Source of the DNA: Azospirillum sp. TSO35-2
Lineage (GTDB): Bacteria; Pseudomonadota; Alphaproteobacteria; Azospirillales; Azospirillaceae
DNA: 64,000 nucleotides
Assembly (NCBI RefSeq): GCF_003116095.1
Contig: NZ_LGRA01000021.1
Location: 1,722,977-1,786,976 of the forward strand
Reading direction: 5' to 3'
This document shows, one piece after another, positions 38,206 to 45,969 of the stretch. The position numbers and the translations under genes were made by a program. The notes beneath the pieces were generated by a model. That model was not told where the DNA came from and did no database searches. It saw nothing but the letters and a program-made list of their open reading frames with translations. Each line of letters opens with the position of its first letter. Position 1 is the first letter of the stretch.

Positions 38206-39015
38206 TTACCCCGCCGCCAGCCAGCCGGCCAGCCGGCCGAGGAACGCCACCGCTTCGTCCGGGTCGTGCAGGCTCCAGGTCGCGGCGGTGGGGGCGGGGG
38301 TCTCCATCACGCGGATGCCGATGCCACCGCCGGCTCCGCGGTCCGCCAGCGCGCGGAAGGCGTCCTCGTCGGTCTCGTCGTCGCCGATGTAGACCGGCAC
38401 CGTCCCGGCCTCCTCCAGACCCAATTCCTCCAGCAGGGCCAGGACGGCGCGGCCCTTGTCCCAGGGTAGGTTGGGGCGCAGCTCGTACAGCTCCTTGCCA
38501 CCGGTCATGCGCAGGCGGGGTTGGGCCTTGGCCACCGCGCGGACGGTGTCGGCCACCGCGGGCTTGTGCGCCGGATCGGCTTGGCGGGTGTGGATGGCGA
38601 TGGCGAAGCGCTTGCGCTCCAGCAGCACGCCGGTGAGGCCGGCCAGCCGGTCGCGCAGCAGCCGTTCGGCGCCGTCGAGGTCGGCAAGATAGTCGACGCC
38701 GATCTGCCGTTGCAGGTTGGGGCCGCGCAGGTCGAAGCCGTGGCTGCCGGCATAGACCAGCCCGTCCACCGCCACCATCGCCGTCAGGTCGTCGAGGTCA
38801 CGGCCGCTGACGAAGGCGACCGGGCATAGCGCCGCCAGCCGGCGCACCACCGCGCGCGCGCCGTCGGGCATCACCGCCAGCTCCGGCCGCGGCGCGATGG
38901 CGGCCAGCGTGCCGTCGTAATCGAGGAACAGGGCGGGGTGGCGGCCGGCCAGGGCCGCGGCGAAAGCGTCGAACTCCGCGTAAGCGGACGGCGTGGGCTG
39001 GGTCAACAGGAACAT
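38206..39015 (-). CDS. otsB: Trehalose-6-phosphate phosphatase
   Basis: A 269-residue HAD phosphatase that releases trehalose from trehalose 6-phosphate, an osmoprotectant pathway. Motif I LFLDYDGTLA holds the nucleophilic Asp. Also visible are the FVSGRD motif II, GSHGFDLRG, the Lys of DKGRA and the motif IV YIGDDETDEDAF. The long frame continues to 39195, but ATG 39015 gives the normal N-terminus. No otsA lies beside it, so synthase must be elsewhere. Its promoter region is shared with the divergent small RNA. Confidence 0.93.
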   Translation of the reverse strand: MFLLTQPTPSAYAEFDAFAAALAGRHPALFLDYDGTLAAIAPRPELAVMPDGARAVVRRLAALCPVAFVSGRDLDDLTAMVAVDGLVYAGSHGFDLRGPNLQRQIGVDYLADLDGAERLLRDRLAGLTGVLLERKRFAIAIHTRQADPAHKPAVADTVRAVAKAQPRLRMTGGKELYELRPNLPWDKGRAVLALLEELGLEEAGTVPVYIGDDETDEDAFRALADRGAGGGIGIRVMETPAPTAATWSLHDPDEAVAFLGRLAGWLAAG

Positions 39016-39154
39016 CCTCGCGCGGTTGCCGATGATGCGGCGACCGGGAAGCCCGTCGCCGTGCGGAACCGGAAGGACGTGGTTATCCTGTGGCTGAACC
39101 GCAACAGACCCCTTCGAAAAGTTTCGGCCCCGGAAAGGGGCCGTCCTTTGGGGG

Positions 39155-39182
39155 TTGCAGGTCCCCCGGGTTCTGTTACTGT
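39155..39182 (+). promoter_or_regulatory. Candidate promoter of the small RNA
   Basis: TTGCAG (39155-39160) and TACTGT (39177-39182) are 16 bases apart. Initiation seven bases after the -10 falls at 39189, exactly where the first hairpin of the RNA begins. Confidence 0.5.
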
Positions 39183-39187
39183 TGCAG

Positions 39188-39268
39188 TGCAGCAAGCGAT
39201 TGCTGCTTCGCCCTTCTTGGGCGTTTCCTCCCTAAACTCAAGGCCGCTGTGTTCAGCGGCCTTTTTTC
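39188..39268 (+). ncRNA. Candidate trans-acting small RNA with exposed CCUCCC
   Basis: Three perfect hairpins follow one another. Stem 1 is GCAGCAA/TTGCTGC with loop GCGA (39189-39206). Stem 2 is CGCCC/GGGCG with loop TTCTT (39209-39223). An intrinsic terminator is GGCCGCT/AGCGGCC plus six T (39242-39267). Between stems 2 and 3 the single-stranded TTTCCTCCCTAAACTC carries CCTCCC, complementary to Shine-Dalgarno sequences. A matching promoter lies upstream. There is no open frame. The architecture resembles the AbcR/alpha-r15 family of alphaproteobacterial sRNAs, which base-pair with transporter mRNAs; family membership is from memory and unverified. Confidence 0.75.
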
Positions 39269-39745
39269 TGCCAGAAAGCCACCGGGGATGGCAACCCCTG
39301 ACAAAGGTCATAGCGCTGCGATGCGCGCGTGATTTGGCGGCTTGGCGCGTGGTTGCTTGTCTGACGGGTCGGGTGCCGACGGTGCGGGATGCCGCGTCGG
39401 CCGGGGTCGGCGGATCGCTTCACCCGACGGTCAAATCATTGGAACACAGAGTATTTTTCCGAATGGTGCGACGCCGGGTCTGTGGTGCGGCGTGCGTGTC
39501 ACGCTGGCATGCGGTCTGACGACCCGGCGTCGGCAGGCCCGCGACATCCGAATCGGAGCGGGCAAAAAAATTTCGCTTCCGACCGGCGCCAAGGCTCCGG
39601 CAAGGCGCTCGGCGGGTGAAAAACGCCGCAGGTGAACGGAACCACTGCCCTGCGCGCGCGAACTGTCGTATAGAACCCCCATACAAAACCAAGCGATGGG
39701 CCCAGGCGACAGGCTGGCCGGTCGCATCCACGAGGAGCCGTTCCC
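39269..39745. other. Gene-free stretch
   Basis: About 475 bases between the small RNA terminator and the 20-residue open frame. Open frames cross it on both strands but lack ribosome binding sites and recognisable sequence. The segment 39430-39470 is AT-rich for this genome. I see no structure beyond a candidate promoter near its right end. Confidence 0.5.
39645..39674 (+). promoter_or_regulatory. Candidate promoter for the 20-residue open frame
   Basis: CTGCCC (39645-39650) and TATAGA (39669-39674) are 18 bases apart. The -35 is weak; the -10 is good for this G+C-rich DNA. Confidence 0.35.
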
Positions 39746-39808
39746 ATGGACATCGCCATCATGGTCATCGCCGTCGCGTTCTTCTTCTGGCAGACCATCA
39801 CCGACTGA
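39746..39808 (+). CDS. Candidate 20-residue membrane microprotein
   Basis: ATG 39746 follows GAGGAG (39732-39737) by eight bases and opens a frame of 20 codons to TGA 39806-39808. The peptide (MDIAIMVIAVAFFFWQTITD) is one hydrophobic segment with an Asp near each end, shaped like a small single-pass membrane protein. A candidate promoter lies upstream and a terminator 41 bases downstream, so it would sit on its own short transcript. It was found by eye, below usual length limits. Chance occurrence cannot be excluded; conservation would decide. Confidence 0.5.
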   Translation: MDIAIMVIAVAFFFWQTITD

Positions 39809-39848
39809 ACTGGCACCGACTGAGTTGGCGCCAGCCACACGGTGAATG

Positions 39849-39882
39849 AAAAAGGGCGGTCCGGGTCGGGCCGCCTTTTTCG
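39849..39882 (+). terminator. Rho-independent terminator after the microprotein frame
   Basis: A G+C-rich hairpin (GGGCGGTCC / GGGCCGCC arms) is flanked by AAAAA on the left and TTTTT on the right. The symmetry allows it to work in both directions, also ending the minus-strand gene at 39916. Confidence 0.75.
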
Positions 39883-39915
39883 CATCGGGAGTCCACCGAA
39901 CGGACTGGGATGCCG

Positions 39916-40227
39916 TCAGTCGGCGCCGATCGGCGGCTCCAGCCGGGCGTGGGCCGACGCGATCAACTGCAGCGTCTCCATGATGGAGCCGATGGCCTCA
40001 TGCAGGTCGGCCTGCTCGTCGCCGTGCAATTGCGCCAGCACCGTTTCCAGCTCCACCGCCGCGTCCTGCAGGCGGGCGCAGGCGTGTTCAAGGTGACGGC
40101 CGGTGCCGGGGTCATTTGCAAAATGCAAATGCGACGCCGCTTTTCCGCCCCGCCTTGCGTTCCGGTTTGCAAAATGCAAATGGACGCCCGAGCCGGTGGC
40201 CCGCATCCCCAATTTCTTCCGCATCAT
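39916..40227 (-). CDS. Small helical protein with duplicated HLHFAN segment
   Basis: Read from ATG 40227, preceded by a G-run, the frame gives 103 residues. The C-terminal 55 residues are helical (ELETVLAQLHGDEQADLHEA). The N-terminal part holds two copies of HLHFAN, each encoded by a 17-base palindrome, which is odd for a protein. It is possible that the palindromes are operators and that translation really begins further in, for example at a TTG inside the left palindrome. No known family is recognised. Start and reality of the N-terminus are uncertain. Confidence 0.5.
   Translation of the reverse strand: MMRKKLGMRATGSGVHLHFANRNARRGGKAASHLHFANDPGTGRHLEHACARLQDAAVELETVLAQLHGDEQADLHEAIGSIMETLQLIASAHARLEPPIGAD
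40114..40131. promoter_or_regulatory. Palindrome copy 1 (possible operator)
   Basis: CATTTGCAAAATGCAAATG (40113-40131) is a perfect palindrome with a 3-base centre (TTTGCA-AAA-TGCAAA core). It shares 17 identical bases with copy 2, 51 bases away. AT-rich palindromes like this are rare in the surrounding DNA. Confidence 0.5.
40166..40182. promoter_or_regulatory. Palindrome copy 2 (possible operator)
   Basis: TTTGCAAAATGCAAATG repeats copy 1 exactly over 17 bases. The 51-base repeat distance is close to five helical turns, which would place two bound proteins on the same DNA face. Confidence 0.5.
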
Positions 40228-40299
40228 GGGCGTACCCCCCGTTCGGTCCGACCGGGGAATGCGCAAGTCCTGTGCCAGTTCGCCACAGTTGGTTGCGGG

Positions 40300-41235
40300 T
40301 CAAGCCGGGGCGTGCGGTGGGGCCGTCCACAGGCGGGCGGCGCCGCGCATGCCGCTTTCGCCGCCGTGGCGGGCGACGACCAGCCGGTTGCGCGGGGCTG
40401 CGGCCAGCGTCCAGGCGCCCCAGCGGCGGGTGACCGCCGCGCACAGGCCGGGCAGGGCGGACAGGCCGCCGCCGATCACCACCACCTGCGGGTCGAGCAG
40501 GTTCAGCACCGGGGCCAGCGCCCGCGCCAGCGCGTCGGCGTGGTGGTCGAGCGTTCCCGCAGCATCCGGATCGCCGGCCGTGGCGCGGGCGGCGATCTCC
40601 GGCGGGGCGAGCGTCTCGCCGGTGCGGTGATGGTGCAGGCGCGTCAGGCCGGCGCCGCACAGCATGGTTTCCAGACAGCCGGTCTTGCCGCAGCCGCAGG
40701 CGGCCGGCGGCCCGTCCGCGTCCGTCCGCCAGGGCAGCGGGGCGTGGCCCCATTCGCCGGCCAGCGCGTTGGCGCCGGGCAGGATGCGCCCGTCGACGAC
40801 GATCCCGCCGCCGACGCCGGTGCCCAGGATGACGCCGAACACCACCGGCGCGCCGACCGCGGCGCCGTCGGTCGCCTCCGACAGGGTGAAGCAATGGGCG
40901 TCGTTGGCGATCCGCACCGGCCGGCCGAGTGCCCGCGCCACGTCCTCGGCGAAGGGGCGGCCGTCGAGCCAGGGCAGGTTGACCGCGCGCACCCGGCCGG
41001 CGGCGCCGTCGACCACGCCGGGCAGGCTGATGCCGACACCACCCACGCCCGTGCCCACGCCCGTGCCCATGCCCGCGCCGGCCGGATCAAGCGCCGCGAC
41101 CGTCTCCGCCAACGCCGCCAGCGTCGCATCATAGTCGCGCGGGGTGGGGCGGCGGTGGCGGGCGTGTTCGGTGCCGTCCGCGTCGAGGGCGACGGCGGCG
41201 ATCTTGCTGCCGCCGAGGTCAATTCCGAGTCGCAT
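40300..41235 (-). CDS. ROK-family sugar kinase (fructokinase/glucokinase-like)
   Basis: A 311-residue cytoplasmic ATP-dependent sugar kinase. The N-terminal phosphate loop MRLGIDLGGSKIAAV, the catalytic Asp in IANDAHCFTLSE, the GTGVGGGIV motif, the ROK EWGH motif (GEWGHAPLP) and the zinc site CGCGKTGCLE are all present. The substrate may be fructose, glucose or N-acetylglucosamine; the sequence alone does not decide. A Gly/Thr/Met-rich repeated stretch (GMGTGVGTGVGGVG) lies before the second strand set. No transporter gene is adjacent. Confidence 0.88.
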   Translation of the reverse strand: MRLGIDLGGSKIAAVALDADGTEHARHRRPTPRDYDATLAALAETVAALDPAGAGMGTGVGTGVGGVGISLPGVVDGAAGRVRAVNLPWLDGRPFAEDVARALGRPVRIANDAHCFTLSEATDGAAVGAPVVFGVILGTGVGGGIVVDGRILPGANALAGEWGHAPLPWRTDADGPPAACGCGKTGCLETMLCGAGLTRLHHHRTGETLAPPEIAARATAGDPDAAGTLDHHADALARALAPVLNLLDPQVVVIGGGLSALPGLCAAVTRRWGAWTLAAAPRNRLVVARHGGESGMRGAARLWTAPPHAPA

Positions 41236-41462
41236 GGCCTGTCGCCGTCCGGGTGGAAAAGAGCGATCCGGCGGTCCGGTGCCGGATCTTCGGGGGCAAC
41301 CCTATACCGCTCCCCCGTCCGGTGGACCAGCGCGCGTTGGCGCCATTGGGGTCAGCCCTGCCTCCCCGGAAGAGAGGGGGGTAATGCCCTTTGCGCCGTC
41401 GGGGCTTGGGGGGCGCATCACTAGAGTCTCATCAGCGACCTTTTCACTGATCGGCGTGTGCG

Positions 41463-43895
41463 ATGTCCATGGACCGTTCTGCCCCGAAACACCTCCAGCG
41501 CGCCCGGCGCGCCGCTCCGGGCCACCACGATCCCGCCTGCACCGGTGCGGCCACCGGTGGGGCCTCTGCCGCCGAGATCCGCGATGGGCTCGTCCTTGCC
41601 TTCCTGGCGCGCAAGCGGCTGCTGGTGCTGCTGGGCGACGCCGGGTCGGGCCGGCCCGCCCTGTTCCGGCAATTGGTCGAGCATGTCGAGGCCGACGGCG
41701 CCATGGCGCTGCCGGTCACTGCCTCGGTCGGCGTGCAGGTCGAGGACCTGATCACGGCGGCCGGCACCGGCGCGCTGCCCGATCTGGCGACCGAGGGGGA
41801 GGGCGGCGAGCCCGAGTTCGACGCCCTGATCGGCGCGCTGGAGGACCGTCTGGAACTGGCCGGCGCCGGCCTGCTGGCGGTGGACAACGCCACCGTCCTG
41901 GCCCCGCCGGTGCTGGCCGATCTGGTCGAGCTGACCCGGGCCGAGACGCCCGCCGGGCGCTTCCTCCAGGTGTTGCTGTGCGGCACGCCGGAGCTGGAGG
42001 GGACGCTGGCCCGCGCCGGGCTGGCCGATGTGCTGCGCGACACCGGGGTGATCTACCGCCTGGGTCCCGACGCGTCCATCGCTGCAGAGCCGTTCGCCGA
42101 AGGGCCGGCCTCCGATCCTTTCACCATTCCGATCCCCGCTCCGGCCGCCATCCTGGCCGCGCCGCAGCCGGCGCCCGAACCGATGCCGGACCCGTCCCCG
42201 GCGGGCCGGACCGGCCGCCGCGAGTCGACCCAGCCGGCCAACGACTGGGCGGCCAGCTTCGACTGGAGCGACCGCGGTCCCGACGGACTGGCGGGTGGAA
42301 CGCCGGGCGGCCTGGAGCATGCCGGCGGCCCGGGTCCTGGCGACCCGATGCTGGCCGGGACCGCAAGGGCGCCGCGGCGGACGGCGCTGTACGCCGGGGC
42401 GGCGCTGACGACGCTGGTCCTGCTGGGGGCCGCCGGCGCGGCGATCGCCACGGCGGTGCCGGGTGCCACGCCGGACAAGGCGCTGGCGATGATCGGGGAG
42501 GGTTGGAGCCGCACCCGCGACGCGGTCGAACGCACCGTGCAGGGGCTGGTCGGCGACACCCACAGGGACGCGCCGGAGGGCGACGCGCTGGCGCTCGGCC
42601 GCAAGGCCGCCGCCGACACGCCGCCGCCCGCCGCCCAACCCACCACGACCCAGAGCGCCGCTCTGACGGCCACTCCGCCCGCCACTCCGCCCGCGGCGCC
42701 GGTGCAGACGGCTCCGGTGCAGACGGCTGCGCTGCCGCCGGCCACGACGCCACCCGCCGCGACGCCGGCGCCGGCCGATCCCGCCCCGACCGCCTCGGTG
42801 AAAAGCCCGGCGGCCAGCGGAAGCGCGTCGGGGACGGCGGAGGCGGCGCCGGGCAGCGCCTCGCTGCCGCCGCTGGAGGAGCCGTCGGCGACCCCGGCGA
42901 TCCCCGCGGTCCCGCAGACGGCGACGCCCGCCGCCGACACGGCGCAACGCGTGCGCGCCCTGGCCGATCAGGCCCGGCGCCAGATCGCCGGCAAGCGCCT
43001 GACCACCCCGCCGGGCGACAACGCCTACGAGACGGTGCAGCGCCTGCGCCAGATCGCCCCCACCGCTCCGGAAGCGGGCGAGTTGCTGGCCACCATGACG
43101 GACACCTACCGCCGTTGGGGCATGCTGGCCGAGCGCGACGGCGACTGGTCGGAGGCCAAGCGCTTCTACGAGCGGGCGCAGATGGTGTCCCCCGGCAGCC
43201 CCGATCTGGCCGAGCGCATCCGGGCGGCGACCGAACAGCGCGCCTACACCGGCCCGGCCGGCCCCGCCCCCGCCGGCGGAACGCCGCCGGGCGTGGCCCC
43301 GGCGGCTCCGGCCGACGCGGCGCCCGGCCTCCAGAACCGCGAATCGGTGCTGGCGCTGCTGCGCAACCCGGCGGAGCTGGCGCGCACGCTGCAGGGCGGG
43401 ACCAGCCCGGACACCCGGCTCGACAGCGGCAAGACGCTGCTGATGATCGCGGCGGAGCAGGGGCTGACCGACGCGGTCCGCGTGCTGCTCGACCGCCACG
43501 CCCGCACCGACCTGCGCACCGCCGACGGGGCGACCGCGGTGATGTACGCCGCCTGGGGTGGTCATGACGGGGTGGTGAAGGCGCTGGCCGACGGCGGCGC
43601 CGACCTCGACGCCACCAACAGCGACGGCAAGACCGCGCTGATGGCGGCGGCGGCGCGCGGTCACGAGGATGTGGCGCGCACGCTGATCCAGCGCGGCGTG
43701 GCGGTGGACCGGGCGACCGCCTATGGCTGGTCGGCCCTGATGTACGCCGCCAACAACGGCCACGAGGCGGTGGCCAAGCTGCTGGTCGACCGCGGCGCCA
43801 ACCCCTACCGCATGGACACCAACGGCAACTCCGCCCTGACGCTGGGCGCCCTGCAGGGGCATGTCCAGGTCGTCGAGGCGCTGAAGCCGCGCTGA
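41463..43895 (+). CDS. Membrane-anchored degenerate ATPase with ankyrin repeats
   Basis: An 810-residue protein of unusual build. Residues about 38-200 resemble an ExeA/GspA-type AAA domain, but the P-loop is GDAGSGRPA (from residue 58), lacking the Walker A Lys and Ser/Thr, so ATP hydrolysis is doubtful. A Pro/Ala-rich linker leads to one membrane helix (about 307-333, LYAGAALTTLVLLGAAGAAI). A long low-complexity Pro/Ala/Thr region follows, then a helical segment with a TPR-like pair (about 500-590), and four to five ankyrin repeats (about 650-806). The ankyrin part should be periplasmic. Function unknown; it converges on the caspase-like gene. Confidence 0.8.
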   Translation: MSMDRSAPKHLQRARRAAPGHHDPACTGAATGGASAAEIRDGLVLAFLARKRLLVLLGDAGSGRPALFRQLVEHVEADGAMALPVTASVGVQVEDLITAAGTGALPDLATEGEGGEPEFDALIGALEDRLELAGAGLLAVDNATVLAPPVLADLVELTRAETPAGRFLQVLLCGTPELEGTLARAGLADVLRDTGVIYRLGPDASIAAEPFAEGPASDPFTIPIPAPAAILAAPQPAPEPMPDPSPAGRTGRRESTQPANDWAASFDWSDRGPDGLAGGTPGGLEHAGGPGPGDPMLAGTARAPRRTALYAGAALTTLVLLGAAGAAIATAVPGATPDKALAMIGEGWSRTRDAVERTVQGLVGDTHRDAPEGDALALGRKAAADTPPPAAQPTTTQSAALTATPPATPPAAPVQTAPVQTAALPPATTPPAATPAPADPAPTASVKSPAASGSASGTAEAAPGSASLPPLEEPSATPAIPAVPQTATPAADTAQRVRALADQARRQIAGKRLTTPPGDNAYETVQRLRQIAPTAPEAGELLATMTDTYRRWGMLAERDGDWSEAKRFYERAQMVSPGSPDLAERIRAATEQRAYTGPAGPAPAGGTPPGVAPAAPADAAPGLQNRESVLALLRNPAELARTLQGGTSPDTRLDSGKTLLMIAAEQGLTDAVRVLLDRHARTDLRTADGATAVMYAAWGGHDGVVKALADGGADLDATNSDGKTALMAAAARGHEDVARTLIQRGVAVDRATAYGWSALMYAANNGHEAVAKLLVDRGANPYRMDTNGNSALTLGALQGHVQVVEALKPR

Positions 43896-43961
43896 GCGGC
43901 CGCGCGGGCGGATGCCCGCGAAGCCAAGGCCCGTGCCTGTGGGCCGCCCGGCGCCCGAGGG

Positions 43962-43988
43962 AAAGTTCCGACCGCAGGTCGGCACTTT
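43962..43988. terminator. Bidirectional terminator between convergent genes
   Basis: Arms AAAGTTCCGACC and GGTCGGCACTTT (10 of 12 pairs) flank a 3-base loop. The A/T ends give a U-tract in both directions. Confidence 0.7.
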
Positions 43989-43998
43989 CTAAAACAGG

Positions 43999-45687
43999 TC
44001 ACTGATCCAGGCGGACGGAGCCGCGCCATTGCCCGGCGCTCTGTCCGCCGTTGGCGTAGTGGAACACGCCGGGTCCGTCCGGCTGGCCGTCGCGGAAACG
44101 GCCGACGAAGCGGCTGCCGTCGGTGAAGGTCATGACGCCGTGCCCCGACATCAGGTCGCCGGCCCATTCCCCTTCATAGGTCTGGCCATTGGCGAAATGA
44201 TAGACGCCGGCGCCCTGCCGGATCGGCCGCCCCAGGCTGGACCCCGACGACGAGGACGGCTGTGCCCACGCCCCTTCATAGCGGTCGCCGCCGCCGAAGC
44301 CATAGACCCAGTAGCGGCTGTCGGGATGGCTGCGCGCCCGCTCCGCCGCGGTGCGGGCGTCACCCAGCGCGCGCATCGCCTGCTGCTCCGCCGTGACCGG
44401 CGCGGTGTCGGCACTGGGGACCGGCGGGTTGGGGAAGCTCTGCCCGCCCTGGCGCTGAGCCCCCGGTCGCTGATCGCCGTTCGCGGGATCCGACGCGCCG
44501 GTGGCCGGCGGCTCGGCGGCGTTGTAGGACGGGTCGGCGGACGGGCCGGCCTCCACCGTGCCGCGCGGCTGGGCGGCCTGGGGGGTCGGGTCGGTCCAGC
44601 GGGCGGCCAGATTGGCGGCGGTGACGAAGCCCATCCGCCCGGCGGAATCGCGCACGCGCAGCCAGCTTCCCTGCGGCACCGTCTCCACCACCGTCACCAT
44701 GCTTCCGGCGGTCAGCGGCGCCAGCCCCTGCGCTCCGAAGGCCGGGCGGTCGAACAGCACGCCGCTCCTCGTCACCTCATACTCGCCCGGCGGCAGGCTG
44801 GGGGTCGACACCACCGGCGGTTCCTTCGGCTTGTCGGGCGCGGGCTTGTCCGGCTGCGGCTGGTCGGCGGGGGGGCCGGCCGGCGGCTTCGGCGCCGCGG
44901 CGACGGCCGGCACCAGGATCAGGTCGCCGGCCAGCCGGTCCTGCAACCAGGGCAACTGGCGGCCGTCGCTGCGCTGGGCGACGGCGCGGGCGACCTCGGC
45001 CAGCGAATCGCGCAGCGCCACGCCGGGCTTGACCATCTCGCGGGCCAGCGCGGCGGTGAACGGATCGGGGCCCTTGCCCGATCCCGGCGGCACCGGCGCC
45101 ACGCCGGGGCGGTGGGCGTAGACCACGAACAGCCCGTCGGCGTCCATCGGCGGCCCCAGCGCCCCGCCGCCGACCCGCTGGGCCAGGGCGTCGGCGGTGG
45201 CCGGGTCGATCACCACCACCGTCTTGCGCCCGGCGTCCTTCAGGTCCGTCAGCAACGCGTCGAGATCCAGCGCCGTGCGCGCCAGCTCGTCGGCGTTGGC
45301 GGGGGCGGCGTCGGTCGGCAGCAGGAACTCGCGCTCCCCCACCCCGACGGCGAGGCCGGAGTAATAGATGAAGCCGAGGTCGGCGCCCGACAGCGCCTCG
45401 CGGAAGCGCTCCAGCGCCGATTCCATGGCGACCCGGCCGAGATTGTCGGCCCGCGTCACCGAAAAGCCGGCCCGGCGCAACGCCGTCGCCATCGCCGCCC
45501 CGTTGGCGGCGGCGTTTGGCGCGGCCTTGGCCGACGGGTTGTCCAGGGCGGCGTACCGGCCGTTGTCGACCACCAGCGCGACGCGCCGGCCGGACTCCGC
45601 CGCCGCTGCGGTGGCCGGGGCCGCGGTGGCCACCGCCGTACCGGCGGACAGCAGGGCCAGCCCGGCGAGCATCGTTCTCAACAACAC
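43999..45687 (-). CDS. Caspase-like/SH3/MORN protein, probably catalytically dead
   Basis: A 562-residue exported protein. The GTG at 45687 follows GGAGGA by nine bases and begins a signal peptide (MLAGLALLSAGTAVATAAPA). A caspase (C14)-like domain follows: VALVVDNGRYAALDN and FIYYSGLAVG. Where active members have YYSGHG, residue 112 is Leu, and the usual DAC motif reads DPA (Ala163), so both catalytic His and Cys seem absent. After a Pro/Lys linker come a bacterial SH3 domain (about 315-375) and, at the C-terminus, three or so MORN repeats (YEGEWAGDLMSGHGVMTF). Likely a periplasmic scaffold. Alignment was by eye. Confidence 0.8.
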   Translation of the reverse strand: MLLRTMLAGLALLSAGTAVATAAPATAAAAESGRRVALVVDNGRYAALDNPSAKAAPNAAANGAAMATALRRAGFSVTRADNLGRVAMESALERFREALSGADLGFIYYSGLAVGVGEREFLLPTDAAPANADELARTALDLDALLTDLKDAGRKTVVVIDPATADALAQRVGGGALGPPMDADGLFVVYAHRPGVAPVPPGSGKGPDPFTAALAREMVKPGVALRDSLAEVARAVAQRSDGRQLPWLQDRLAGDLILVPAVAAAPKPPAGPPADQPQPDKPAPDKPKEPPVVSTPSLPPGEYEVTRSGVLFDRPAFGAQGLAPLTAGSMVTVVETVPQGSWLRVRDSAGRMGFVTAANLAARWTDPTPQAAQPRGTVEAGPSADPSYNAAEPPATGASDPANGDQRPGAQRQGGQSFPNPPVPSADTAPVTAEQQAMRALGDARTAAERARSHPDSRYWVYGFGGGDRYEGAWAQPSSSSGSSLGRPIRQGAGVYHFANGQTYEGEWAGDLMSGHGVMTFTDGSRFVGRFRDGQPDGPGVFHYANGGQSAGQWRGSVRLDQ

Positions 45688-45969
45688 GGCGTTTCGTCCT
45701 CCGTCTTCGCTGCGGACAGCCCAGTGGTCGCCCACTGTGGTTGCCCTCCGCGGCCGCCCCTTGTTGCGTACCGCTGGCGGGAGCATAGCCTTTTCCGCCC
45801 TTGCGCAGCGCCGCTCTTTCGGGGCGCCCGGCCGACACGGCGTTACCCCGCGCGGACGGGCAGGGGCGGGGCGGCGTGGCCGTCGCGTGCGCGGATGGAG
45901 CGAGGTAGCGCTTTCCCTTCGCGGCGAAGCCGCCTATATGACGCTCCTTCGCAGACAACGAGGTTCGCC

